From Zygophlyctis sp. KS116 (lineage: Eukaryota > Chytridiomycota): a DNA stretch of 64,000 nucleotides. The notes under the pieces were generated by a model. The model was not told the origin of the DNA, ran no database searches, and saw only the letters and a program-made list of their open reading frames with translations. Positions 46,636-58,308 of this stretch are shown here, one piece after another; position 1 is the first letter of the stretch, and each line of letters begins with the position of its first letter. Position numbers and translations under genes: made by a program. The DNA lies in assembly GCA_054661495.1 (NCBI GenBank), contig BAAFSQ010000020.1:1-64000 (forward strand), written 5' to 3'.

Positions 46636-49600
46636 TTAATTTAAACTTCTTTGTACAATCTTTCCTTTGATTTCCTCCCATTCCGGTAAATAAGGTAAAG
46701 ACTGATAGAGGCTGGAGTCTGGAGGTGCATCTAAAAATCCGACATGTATAAAATAACCCAGATATAATGACATGAGACCATCAACCGCTTCACATCGAAC
46801 ACCTTTTCTTTTGATAATTTCACGAGTGTTTGAATCATCCAATTCCGCAGATTTGGTGGATGTTGGGAGATCATCCAAAACGAAATGAAGCAAAGGATAT
46901 AATGCATGATCAGCTGTTGCGACAGTAAAGTCCATTAATGATGATCGCCAGTGCATATATTCAGTAGGCTCAACTGGGTATTTTAATTTCAGTAAATGTG
47001 CAAACATATCATCAAAACAAAAACTAACTTTAGAAAATAATAAGTATACCCTTGAGAGTTCCAAATATGAAATATTTTCTTTGGAAGACTTTTTTCTGTT
47101 CCGGCTATTTCAGCGATTGCATTCGCAACATAATCAACAGGGCACATATTAATAATATTTGATATTCTTGGAATTTTTCCTAACTGAATACATCCTTTTA
47201 CAAGACGCCAAAGGAAATCATCACTATTAGAAACACCTGTTTTAGAGTCACCAACAATATAACCTGGTCGAATTATTGTTGCCGGAACTCCGCGAGATTG
47301 AGCTCGCATTATCAGTTTTTCTGAAACCCATTTGGTTTGTCCGTAACCACTTCCAAGTCCTGTTCGAGATCCCTCTAAGTCATCAGATTCAGACACCGCG
47401 TCACCAATATCCAAAAAGTTAATATAATAAGGAGTATCCAATACAGAAGTAGACGAAACAAAGTGAAAAGGCTTGATCTTTTTCAGAACGGAGAGGCGAA
47501 GTGCTTCAATAGTCCCCAAAATATTTGGTGCCTTTAACTTTTCATACGGATAAACCCAGTGGACCTAAATATTAAATTGTTGTTAAATCATACCAGTGCG
47601 CCATTATGTATAATAATGTCTACAATTGTAGCTAATTCATCCCAAACCTTAATTGATAACCCAAATTTAGGTGACGCCAAATCTCCGCATATGGCGATGG
47701 ATCTGGTAGAGAAATCTTCTTTCCAGAGTAAATGTCTGGTCAAGTTATCTCTGATTCTCTTAAAACCTTCCTTCTCATTTTGCGCCCTTACGAGACAATA
47801 TGCTTTTGAGCCAGGATAACGAGTTAGAATTGACGACAGCAAAAAAGCCCCTAAAAATCCAGTAACCCCAGTGACAAAGAAAATAGGATTAGACATATCT
47901 GGAAAATTAATTTCCACACCATCAACACTGATCGAAATATCATCTAATTCATCCAGTTCACTATCGTACTTGAAAATAGAATCGGCTGGTGTTTCAGGGC
48001 GTGAGGCATTTGCTGCAGAATGAAGATTCTCTTCACTTGTGTTGAGAATAGCCTGACCAGCCAGATTAAGGTCTTTAGACTTTAAAATCTCAATTCCACT
48101 GGCCATTCCCTTCAAAGTTGGTTGACGATAAACTAAATCTAAAGGAGCATTCAATCCTATTTCCTTGCGAATCTCGAAAATTAGCCTTGTGGCCAAAATA
48201 GAATGTCCCCCACGATCAAAAAATGAGTCAGCAGCTGTTATAGACTCATCCGAGACTTTCAGAATAGTTGCCCAGATTTTTCGTAACATAGTTTCCGTAG
48301 CCGTTAAATTTGTGGCAGCGGAATCACCCAGTCCCGCGATTAATGCAGTATCTGGAAATGGCAATGCATTCTTATCTATTTTCCCATTCGGAGTCAGCGG
48401 CATACGAGTAAGGGGTACAAAAACTAAATTATGAATCAAACATTATGTTACCTGCAGGTATGGCATATGATGGAAGCTTTTTTTTCAGAAAGTCCCTGAT
48501 ATCTTTCACCAAAAGGGAAAGATCTATTTCATTCTTAAGCGGGACAAAATAATTGACTAGTGTTTGTTCTTCATATTTGTCACGGCGCACTAAAGTAACT
48601 GTTTCCCTAATATCTGGATGTTGCGATAAATGTGTATTGATCTCATTCAATTCAATTCTAAACCCTCTGATTTTAACTTGATCGTCAGCTCTTCCGGTGC
48701 ATTCTACGCTCCCGTCAGACTTATATCGACCCAAATCTCCAGTTCTATACATCCGGTCGCGCGCACCCAAATAATAAGGAATGCTTTCATCCGAATTTGG
48801 ACTTCCGAGCTTATTGAATGGATTTAGTAAAAATTTGGCCGCTGTAACATCTTCTAGCTGTAGATATCCTTCTGCTAAACCGCTGCTTCGCACGTATATT
48901 TCTCCTACTTCTCCTACACCACAGAGCAGCCCAAAAGAGTTCACCACTAAGAGCTGGACATTCTTCATACCCTTTCCTGCAGGCATTATATCTTTCTGCT
49001 CCGAAATGTAACTGGGGTGAGTGGATACAGGTGGAATCTTTAAATAAGATACTGCCCGCTGTGTTTCAGTTGTCCCATACATATTTATCACATTAGTATT
49101 TTGAGCCAATGTTTGGAGTCTAGTAACGTCACGTTTGGTCAAAACGTCTCCAACAAAAAATGCATTACGTAAAGTCGGGATAGGATGTGTTGCATTAGCC
49201 GATAACAATTGACCCATTGCAGGAGTAAGATGAGTTATAGTGATGTGATTTTCCGCCATCCATTCAGACAATCTTCCTGGCTGCCCAATATCATTTGCAG
49301 TTGGAATATAAAGCTGCGCTCCTAGAAAAAGAGGAGTAAAAACTAAAGTTATCATAAATTAAAGTTCATACTGTCCCTTTGAATAGGATCATGAGCTATT
49401 CCACTCAGCATTGTAAACTTTTCATTTCCATCGAGTTCAAATTCATTCTTCATCCAAGGATAAAAATGAGTCAAAGAAAAATGCCGCCCTCTGACACCTT
49501 TTGGTATTCCAGTAGATCCACTAGTAAAGCTTAATGTTCCAATAGAATCTGGTCCTAAAATTATTCCAGGATCTTTATCTTTCATTAAAGCGTCCTCGTA

Positions 49601-50711
49601 AAATAATTCATTCTTTAAGTCACCGCTTAAAACCCCATCTGATTCAATTTGAAGTGATGGAACTTCAACTATCACAGTAAGCTCCTGCTTTATATAATTT
49701 CGGACTTCTTCATGTAGTATCCCAGCCTTTCTTAGTATAACTAGACCACGAGGCTGAGCAACAGACAAATATACATTCTGCCTTGTAGGTGGATACGCAG
49801 GATCTATAAATTAGTTTTTACTCAATACCTATTACGCTAAAAGCCGCACCAGTCTTCAATACACCTAATACTGCAACAACCAAATCCACACATCGATACG
49901 AATATAAAACCACCACATCTCCTCTTTTTATTCCTTTCCGTGTAAGATGATGTGATAACACATTTGATGCTTCAAGAATCTGTTTATAAGTAAAAACCCG
50001 TTTTCCATTTTCTAAACTTTCCACTACACATATAGAGTCTGGAGATTTATGAGCATTTCTAGTAAATATATCTGTAATTGCACCTTCAAATTTATCCCAT
50101 CCTAAATCAATTGTTGGATCTGGAAGCCTTAATTTTGAGTTTTGGGTCATTAATGAAATTTTCCCAATTTCAATAGATGGATTATTAGAGACTGCATGTA
50201 TTATTTCTTCTATCTGATCTAAAAGATCTTCCATCCTCTGCTGATTAAATAGCAACGAATTATAAACCAATCTTAAGGATATATCTAGCAAGGCCCTAGC
50301 TGACGATGATTGACTAACGTACAAGATCAATTCAGCTTGACTATAAGACTCATCAGCATCAGAAGCATTAACACACGCAACTCTAGTTTGACCTTTTTTT
50401 AATAATGGAACCTTTTCCTTTTCTTGTATTTGAGCCAATAATTGACCAAATGTAGCATTTAGATCAATTTTCAGAGATATTGGAAATAAAGCCCCTTTAA
50501 GTGCAGATCCCAATTCCAAAGACTCTTGAGCAGATATACGACTACATATAATTACAAATGCAGTTTGTATGACTAAGAATGGTGACAATCCAGACATTAA
50601 AGACATTTTGATCAGATCATTTGTGTTTGTAACGGCTTTTTTAATATCGCTTTCGATAGACTTTATCGGAAATGGTCTAGAGAAATCAGTCGGTAGAACA
50701 AGCTGTGTCAT
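46636..50711 (-). CDS. LYS2: L-2-aminoadipate reductase LYS2
   Basis: Six exons (50711-49829, 49803-49372, 49342-48452, 48423-47594, 47564-47050, 47023-46636; introns 25-29 nt) give 1312 residues, slightly short of yeast Lys2. Domains in order: a degenerate condensation-like N-terminus; an adenylation domain with [20 protein letters not shown], the [20 protein letters not shown] block (spliced) and [10 protein letters not shown]; a carrier domain [14 protein letters not shown] with the phosphopantetheine Ser; and a thioester reductase starting [17 protein letters not shown] with YGQTKWVSE. It reduces alpha-aminoadipate to its semialdehyde in fungal lysine synthesis and needs activation by a Lys5-type transferase. 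It diverges from AAR2 with 62 bp between start codons. Confidence 0.97.
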
Positions 50712-50773
50712 TCTACTTGGCCAATAAAAGGTTTACACACCTACTGACCAATTAGGAGCCATTAGCCACTACA

Positions 50774-51826
50774 ATGGCCATTCGCCTTAGCCTGCATACT
50801 GATATAATGAGTAGACTCTTACTCTTGGGAGCTCCGGAAGGACTTTCGATCACTGTAGATTTTAATTCATGGACGACAGGACCACTCTTCAAAGGCATAA
50901 AGGATATTCCAACTGGAATGCATTTCATCACTAGTAATTTAGATCAATTGTTTGGACGATCTGGATTTTTCATTGATGGCAATAATCCGCTAAATATCTG
51001 GCAGTGGGATAATGCATCAAATAGATTCATTCAAGTCTCTGATCAGGATCAGCTAAATAGGATAAAGCTAGGAATCAAGGAGATTGAATTGGGCTTGGGA
51101 CCATATCCGAATAATCTTGAGCAGTCTTGGGCAATGCATTCATCATATTTAAGTCTGCAATTGTTGAAAAAGATTTGTCCTGCTAATTTGGTAGATACTG
51201 TAACTAGTAGCTCGCAGTTATCAGAAGTAGCCGATCCAAGATTAGAGTCGGATTCTCATACAATTCATTTTACTCCTATAGACTTGAAGCATTCTTTTCC
51301 GGCTGGTACTATGGGGGCATTAAGATCAAAGTATTCAATGGATAAGAGTTGGTTGCTATCTAGGTTAATATCTGAGAGTTCGGCTGAAGAATTGTTGGGA
51401 GAAGTACAGATTTCATTCATAATGTTTATTTTGGGTCAATTTTATGATGGTTTTGATCAATGGAAGTTATTGATTCATTTGATCTGTAATTCAGAGCAAA
51501 GGTTGGAAGAAGATCCTGATTTTTACATTCAGTTTTTAAGTAAGAATTCATTTATTTACACTATAGATATTTTAATGGTGCAGCTTAAAGAATGTCCAGA
51601 AGATTTTTTCCGTGACATAATCTCGCAAGATAATTTTTTACAAGATGCTTTAATTGCACTCGCAAGTAATGCTTCAGAGATGAACCTAACCGGTCGGCTT
51701 TGTGATGCTCTCAATCGCTTATGGACTCTTATCTATGATCGTTTTCAGTGGGATATACAAAGTCAAGTAAAGATGACGGACTTGCAACAAGATAATGATG
51801 AATATGCTCCCGTGGTTGTAGAATAG
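50774..51826 (+). CDS. AAR2: AAR2 splicing factor
   Basis: An intron-free frame of 350 residues. The N-terminal domain has the family pattern LLLLGAPEGLSITVDFNSW, GPLFKGIKDIP and G-M-H-F-I. The C-terminal helical domain contains MSFIMFILGQFYDGFDQWKLLI-like sequence and CPEDFF. AAR2 escorts Prp8 during U5 snRNP assembly, which fits an intron-rich genome. An earlier in-frame Met (50774) and a second at residue 12 (MSRLLLLG) are both possible starts; the second would match the usual AAR2 N-terminus more closely. Confidence 0.93.
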   Translation: MAIRLSLHTDIMSRLLLLGAPEGLSITVDFNSWTTGPLFKGIKDIPTGMHFITSNLDQLFGRSGFFIDGNNPLNIWQWDNASNRFIQVSDQDQLNRIKLGIKEIELGLGPYPNNLEQSWAMHSSYLSLQLLKKICPANLVDTVTSSSQLSEVADPRLESDSHTIHFTPIDLKHSFPAGTMGALRSKYSMDKSWLLSRLISESSAEELLGEVQISFIMFILGQFYDGFDQWKLLIHLICNSEQRLEEDPDFYIQFLSKNSFIYTIDILMVQLKECPEDFFRDIISQDNFLQDALIALASNASEMNLTGRLCDALNRLWTLIYDRFQWDIQSQVKMTDLQQDNDEYAPVVVE

Positions 51827-51889
51827 CGCCAATGCTATCCAGTGAGATATTTAAAACAATCTCATTTAGCAGTTTTACTCTTTTTATCC

Positions 51890-53713
51890 TTACCGCATAC
51901 GAGGTTTCTTATCTGAACCTCTTTCATCATCAAATGAATCACGCTTTGATGAGATGATTCCACGTTCACCAGGTCGGCCGCCTCCTACCCTGCCAATTCC
52001 ACCGCCATGACCTACTTCTTTAATATTAACTTGTGGTTCCTCCATAGTATATCCTGGCATTATACTCATCATTCCACCTCTTTCTGCACCAGTGATAGCC
52101 TTAATGTCCAATTCAGTTAGTTTAGATAAAGGGATAGTCACAGTTCCTTGGATACTATCGAAAAATTCACGCGGCCCATAGCCTAATGCCCATCCAATCT
52201 GAATTTTAGATTCTTAGACTTACCTTGAATTGTGATCCATCGTCAAAGGGAAATAAAGGAAGTAGCTCTCTTAATTTTTCTGCATGAGCTCGAGTATACA
52301 TTTTGACAAATGCACAATTTTTGGCAGGCTGTGCCTATAAAATTAATTAATTTGCAACGTACAACAAATGTTTCAACCTTGAGTTCTGTCAAAGATTCTA
52401 TTATCTGGATCATTTGAGATTGAGTGATTTCTGATTTAATATTTCCAACATAAACAGTTCTACTTAATACTATCATTAGAATAATTATTCAAAGTTACTT
52501 CTGACCGCATCCAAAGGTGTAGATGGATCCAGAAAAGGTTCACCAGTAGCATATGGATCCCTTTCACCCGACTGAATCATCTCTTCTTGTTTTGGCGTCA
52601 TTGAGTTTTGTAATAAATCCTGCTGATTATTATAAGCCTGTTGCTGATATCCTTGATCGTGTCCTCTCTGAATATTCTGAGGATTAAAGTGTAAATTTGA
52701 ATATTCTTCAGCAGGTGTTGAAGGAGTCATAAATTGCGCAAACATATTCATTTGATTAGATGAAATCTGGGAATTATTAGGAGCTAAAAACGCATTTTGA
52801 GAAGGCCTAATAATCATTCTTGAAAACCTTACATAACATCAGGTCTTGCTGAAAGAGGTTTACTATTCAGCCCATCATCTTCATCTTCATAATCAAAATC
52901 ATTTGGATCTTCTGAAACAACTGCATTTTGTTGATTAGATTGAAACGAAGGGACCGCATATGAAGAAGCATTTGGTCCTGCACCCATCAAATTTAGTAAA
53001 TGAGCCAATACAGCATCTGGAGGAGGAGCATTTGGTGGTAAAGCAGCTAAAGGAACTTGAGGCTGTTCGAAATTAGATATATTTGAAGGAGGCGCAGAAA
53101 TTGATGGAATCTGAGAAATGATTTCCGGCTGAGTCGTTTGAGATGTCACAGGTAAATTTGTAGGAGCAGAAGCTAAACTTGAAATCAGACTTGATAAATT
53201 TGGCTTTGTAGAACTTGTTGGTTCTATATGATTTGAAGGAACAAATTCAGCAGGTACGGTCAATTCTGCTATTTCTCAGATATTTCTAAAATTACCTTTT
53301 GGCAAGTAATCCTTTTCCAATTTCTTTAAAAGCTCTTCCTCAAACAGATTTGATTTCTTCCAAACTCCCAATAACTTTCTAATCTTCTCCTTATCTTTGT
53401 CTGGCGCATCGACTGCGTTAGAAAGCATGGATTCCAACTTTTCTGCAAATCTTGAGACATATGCCTTTACATCTCCAGAAGAAGACTTTGACGCCGCTCT
53501 AGAAATTGAATCAATGACATACATGGCTGCCAATTTCAGCTCATTTGGACACTTTTGTATAAACTTTTCAATTGAAAACACAACATTCTTGTATCCCTTG
53601 TAGTTCTTGATGGCAAGCTTTGTTACCGCCTGAATTCTCGATGCTGAAACTGGAAGCTTGACTTCATACAATGCATGCAGTTCTTTCTCAAAGTCTAGCA
53701 CATCTTTTGACAT
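51890..53713 (-). CDS. CID-RRM RNA-binding protein (Nrd1/Seb1/SCAF-like)
   Basis: Exons 53713-53296, 53268-52833, 52806-52499, 52469-52363, 52334-52224 and 52198-51890 (introns 25-29 nt) give 562 residues. Residues 1-135 form a CID (MSKDVLDFEKELHALYEVKL, ASRIQAVTKLAIKN, LAAMYVIDSISRAA) that binds the RNA polymerase II CTD. A Pro/Ser/Gln-rich linker follows. The RRM is assembled from exons 3-6: ILSRTVYVGNIKSEIT (RNP2), VETFV, and KNCAFVKM (RNP1), then GWALGYGPREFFD as in Nrd1/Seb1. The tail is Gly/Arg-rich. It likely couples transcription to termination and 3'-end processing. Start 53713 is preferred over 53782 because CID proteins begin just before this helix. Confidence 0.92.
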
Positions 53714-53750
53714 TTTTGTGAGCAGGTCGGTGGTTGGGCGCCTCAAGACA

Positions 53751-55261
53751 ATGCAAACTCTAAACAGTATATTATCAGACATTGGTATGAAATCGTATCA
53801 GTGGAATCTATTCTTTGTTTGTGGCTCAGGATGGATTGCTGATAATATGTGGTTACAGGGAATTTCCGCGGTCTTGCCAAAAGTACAACAGGAATTTGGA
53901 CTCAGTAATGAATTATCCGGACTCATGATTACAATGTCAATGTTGGGTATGACGGTAGGAAGTAGTATTTGGGGACGTCTCTCTGATAAAATTGGTAGGA
54001 AACCTTCGTTTACGTATACTCTATTGATTGCATTTTTGTTTGGATCAGCATGCGCATTGAGTAATTCTTTTACATTACTATGTATATTTCTTTTTGGGAT
54101 GGGGACAGGAGTTGGAGGTAATTTACCTGTTGATGGGGCACTGTTTTTAGAGTTTATGCCGCCAGAAAGACAAGGACTTTTAACTCTATTATCTATATTT
54201 TGGCCTGTTGGATCAGTGATTTCATCATGTTTGGCATGGGGTTTTATTCCAAATTATGAGTCTGGATGGAGATTTGTGTTTTTTTCTCTTGGAATTATTA
54301 CACTAATCATGTTTGTTATGAGGACTATATTCTTTAAATTATACGAATCACCAAAATTCTTGATCTCTTGTGGTAGATTTGAAGAGGCTTTTAAAGTTTT
54401 ACAAATCTTGGCAAAACAAAATAATGTTGAAATTGAAATTGATTTTCAAGAATTCAAGGATAGTTTTCAAATAGAGTCAAAAAGTAATGAATCAATCACT
54501 AGTAATCATATTGAATCGGATTCAATGTCACCAAACGAAAATCAAGTTCTTTTAGATCAAGAAGTATCATCTGAGAATTCATCATTTTGGAAAAGAATTA
54601 TGGATCCTTTAAAATCAGAGCCATGGTCTGAATTGTTTTCACACGAATATAGACAGACTACAATTCTTATATGGTAACCTTTAAAAAATAAAGTAAATTA
54701 GGTGTATTTGGACTTTTGTCTCATTTGGTTATTCAATGTTTAACGGATTTTTAACAAAATATCTTGAAAAGTCTTCATCTTCTGAAGGCGGTTTGTACCA
54801 AAAATATTTATTGATTAACAGTTTTGGAATTCCTGGATCTATTTTGGGTATGTTTAGTTTATTGATTTCAAGGTTGTTACTTGGTTGATTCTAGATTAGG
54901 TAGAAAAGGAACAATGGCATTAGCAACAGTTGGGACGTCAATTGCATTATTTGTTTCTACTCTATTTTCAGGTTCTGGGGCAGTTTTTGGAAACTGTATA
55001 GCTTCCTTTCTTCAAAACATCATGTGGGGAGTTATCTATGCATATACCCCAGAAGTATTTCGCCCATCATGTCGAGGGACAGCTGTGGGAATTGCGGCTT
55101 CATTATCTAGAATATTTGGATCAACAGCACCTGTAGTAGCAGGAGCCTTATTTAATATCAACTCAAATTTGCCGTTGATTGTCTCATCTATGTCTATTTT
55201 GATAGCATCCTTTTGTATGATTTTGTTACCTATTGAAACACGAGGATTGGATAGATTTTGA
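53751..55261 (+). CDS. MFS transporter (SV2/NiaP-like)
   Basis: Exons 53751-54673, 54702-54847 and 54873-55261 (introns 28 and 25 nt) give 485 residues; starting at 53787 gives 473. Twelve TM helices are expected. Typical motifs are WGRLSDKIGRKPSFTYT (MFS motif A) between TM2 and TM3, FLFGMGTGVGGNLPVDGALF, and DSRLGRKGTMALATVGTS in the second half, ending PIETRG. The central loop is long and acidic. SV2/NiaP-like carriers move small organic ions such as nicotinate; the substrate here is unknown. The gene diverges from the CID-RRM gene with 37 bp between start codons. Confidence 0.9.
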
Positions 55262-55546
55262 AACAGCATTTGGTCTCTCTCAAATCTTTTCAGAAAGCAG
55301 TAAATATGATACTGAAGCTTTTAGTAGCTGCTCATCATATCAGCTGATCAATCCCAATTCGAATGCGACCCATCGTTTCATGTCTTTAAATCAGATCAAT
55401 TCATTTTATTATTAGCTAATGCATCAAATTACTTTAACTATTTACATGATGATAAATCTCATTTTCAAGCTAAAGGCGGTACACGTCACTCACACACTAC
55501 ACTGACCTCACCTTCCATTGTTTCAAATTTTTAGTTAAAATCATTG
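55262..55546. other. Intergenic region after the MFS gene
   Basis: About 285 bp. The first 155 bp contain a Ser/Asn-rich open frame in a different frame from the MFS gene (ends about 55415), which reads like a coding tail but has no ATG or splice link. The remaining part is AT-rich with a GGTACACGTCACTCACACACTACACTGACC stretch before the fasciclin gene, probably promoter. Confidence 0.4.
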
Positions 55547-56634
55547 ATGGCTTTAGACATGTCCTTGATATACTCTTTGATTCTTATGCTTTCTGCTAAT
55601 GTTGAATCTGCAACTATCGCTGAGCTGATTGCAGAGCGAAAAGCTACCATGGGTCGTGCAGATGCAGCGATTGCTTCCAATCCTGAATGGAATCAACCAG
55701 GAGCCTATTCTCTCTTTATCTCAACTGATGCAGGAATGCAAAGAGCTAATCTCCCTTCAAACTCTTTGGGAAGCATTATGGTGGCTCAAAGCATTGCGTT
55801 TAAAACTGCCCCAAATTACCAAATTCTCAAAGACACTAAATCCCAAAATATAATGGTTTATGGTAAAGTTTTAATTATTTAACTCTCAAGATAACTATCT
55901 TGGAGGTCAAGACATTCCTGAGATCCACTGTAGATTTGGAACTGGAGAGGTTTTGGCGCCTCAACAGATCCAAGCTGACAACGGATGGCTTTACATCATG
56001 GATGGACCAATATTCCCTCCCGGACCCGCTGATGCAGCTATAAGATCTATTGGGACAAGACATGGTTCAGGTGGCTCTGCTTTTCTTCAATTGGTTCAAT
56101 CCGCAGGCATGACTGATTTCCTAAATTCGCTTAAGGATGTTACCATGTAAGATTATGATTTATCTGATCAATAGGTGGATTCCGGTTGATGCTGCAATTC
56201 TTAGTTTTAATGCTACGCAATACACCCCGGAGCAACTAAAATCAATCATTCTCTATCATGTCACTTCAAGTGTTCGGTATTCAACTGCTTTCAATCCTGG
56301 GACTATTCCTTCGCAGTTGCAGGGTCAAACAGTGACAGTCGCTGTCGGCTTCGACGCTGCGGTTGGGCATGACTCTCTCACCTTGAATGGTAATGCTAAA
56401 GTTGTTGTTGCAGATACTTTTGCCACTAGTGGGGTGATTCATTTGATTGATAGAGTTCTGATTCCTGCCCAGTTCCCAACGGTGGTAATCCCCACAATTA
56501 CATCTTCTAAGGGAGCCACTGTAACTGCCACTGGCTCTACAACTTCAAAGTCATCCGACATTCCGGCTAAAAATGGTGGAACAAAGGTTATTGCTGGTAT
56601 TTTGGCAGGATTCTTTGCTTATATGCTTTTGTAA
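55547..56634 (+). CDS. Fasciclin (FAS1) domain protein, probably GPI-anchored
   Basis: Exons 55547-55862, 55891-56146 and 56175-56634, both introns 28 nt, give 343 residues. A signal peptide (SLIYSLILMLSANVESA) is followed by two FAS1-like units. The second has TMWIPVDAAILSF (spliced), EQLKSIILYHVTS, LQGQTVTVAV, and ADTFATSGVIHLIDRVLIP, the classic H1/H2 pattern. The end is Ser/Thr-rich with a hydrophobic terminus (KVIAGILAGFFAYMLL), typical for GPI attachment. FAS1 proteins act in adhesion at the cell surface. Confidence 0.9.
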
Positions 56635-56769
56635 GCTGGAATTAATGGTCATTAGTATGAAATTAGAATGCTCTTGACAAAAATTGAATTTTTGTTTGAG
56701 ATTTTGAGTTTGCAAGTATTATCAGTTAATCCGGGATAATTTATCGGACATTTGAGTTTGTCGTGTTTG

Positions 56770-58254
56770 ATGGGAAATCGTGTGTCTCGAACAGGCTACG
56801 GTTCTTCAACTGAAAATCCACAAATGCAGGCCGAAGAGCTAATTAATCTAGAGCGGGTAGATGCCGTGCCTAATGCAGAAGTTTTAGAATCAAATCTTTA
56901 CTTTGGGCCAAAGTTTCTATTGGATTTCTCACAGCATCCTGCATATGACTCTGGCCTATCAAGAAATGAAATAGCAAGAATATTTTGGGATGAAATATGG
57001 AGTCTTTTTTCTGGAAATGGTGGATTAATGACTGAATCGCAAATGGCGCAATATGGAAATTTATATCAGCAGGCGAGTCTCTAAATTCTAATATTAGTCA
57101 GCAATATCATGCCAGCAAACATCAGTCATTGAATCTAGAGTAAATCTGATCAAAAACTCTATCGAAGTGCGTAAAAGATCGTCCGATCAGTTTTCTGTCT
57201 CATTTACATTTGATTCATCCGAAACTTGCATGATACATTTTTATTGGATAGCTTCAGAATACATTAATTGGTCAAACGACGTCATAAAATCAATAGATTA
57301 CAAATCAAAGGAATCCGAAAATAATATGCATTGGACCTTTGGTCCTTTTACACCTGCCCTCCAGCAAACTTTTGATCTTCCGGATTCTCATCTTCTTGAT
57401 TTATCAGTCATCAATTTTAGAGATCTGGATGTTGATGATGATATACCCCGAGAGGAAGAAATAGATTCTCTTCAAAGTCTAGAGAACGGTGAGCCGAAAG
57501 AGAATCAAATTTCGGACGGAGAGAAAAAACAAATTTTCCCATTGATTATTGTATTAGAAACAATCGGATCAGGTAAAGATACATTTTCGCATTTATGTTA
57601 TAGGAATCCCATCAGAAGATTTATCGCATGTATCCAGTAACCAAATGACGTATGTCCGATTCAAATTAAAAGATGAAGGGATGATTCCAAAAGTCTTAAA
57701 GCAAAAGATAATTGTACGAAATTAGATATTTTAAATGAAAGATTGATGGTGTTCCATATATATTGCAGGATATATATGGTTTTCCGGATGGGGGGACGGA
57801 TGATCCCGTGAATAACGGTAAAGTTGTAGTTTCTAATTCTTAAGATGATTTAAAATCAATGAGAGAATGTGTGATTTGTATGTCTGCTCCAAAAGATACA
57901 ATTGCGATCCCATGTCGTCACTTGTGTGTTTGCAAAGATTGCGCAGACATTCTCCGTCAGCCCCCAACCAGTCAACCATCTCCTCCTAAATGTCCAATTT
58001 GTCGTCAAGGTATAATTCTTCAAATAATCTTTAAAGTACTCCATTCGTTGCTTCAGATTAGTCTGCCAAAAGAATTTAGGAAAGAAGCATCAAGGGCGTC
58101 GCTCAATACAGGCATTCTAAAAACTGCTCCAATTATCGAAAAAGATGTTCCTGAAATACCATGCTCGTCAAACGCTACAGAAGGAGATAATATTCTTGGA
58201 AATTCAAATCTCGATGAGGATGATTATGATAGAATGGAATGGAGGAGACTTTGA
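56770..58254 (+). CDS. MGRN1/RNF157-like RING E3 ubiquitin ligase
   Basis: Exons 56770-57072, 57098-57572, 57604-57713, 57742-57817, 57845-58009 and 58037-58254 give 448 residues. It begins MGNRVSRTG, a likely N-myristoylation site. The conserved body shows VNLIKNSIEVRKRSSDQFSV, IHFYWIASEY, TFDLP and IIIDGVPYILQDIYGF. The RING is CVICMSAPKDTIAIPCRHLC, C-x2-C, and CPICRQVLHSLLQI. The first intron is best read as a 25-nt GC-AG intron (57073-57097); a 49-nt GT intron (57077-57125) is the alternative. The last intron (58010-58036) is 27 nt with no stop, so unspliced RNA stays in frame. Earlier forms of this family are monoubiquitinating E3s. Confidence 0.88.
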
Positions 58255-58308
58255 TGACGGGTATTTTCCGCTAACAATGGGATCACAAACAAACGTTTAA
58301 ATAATTAA

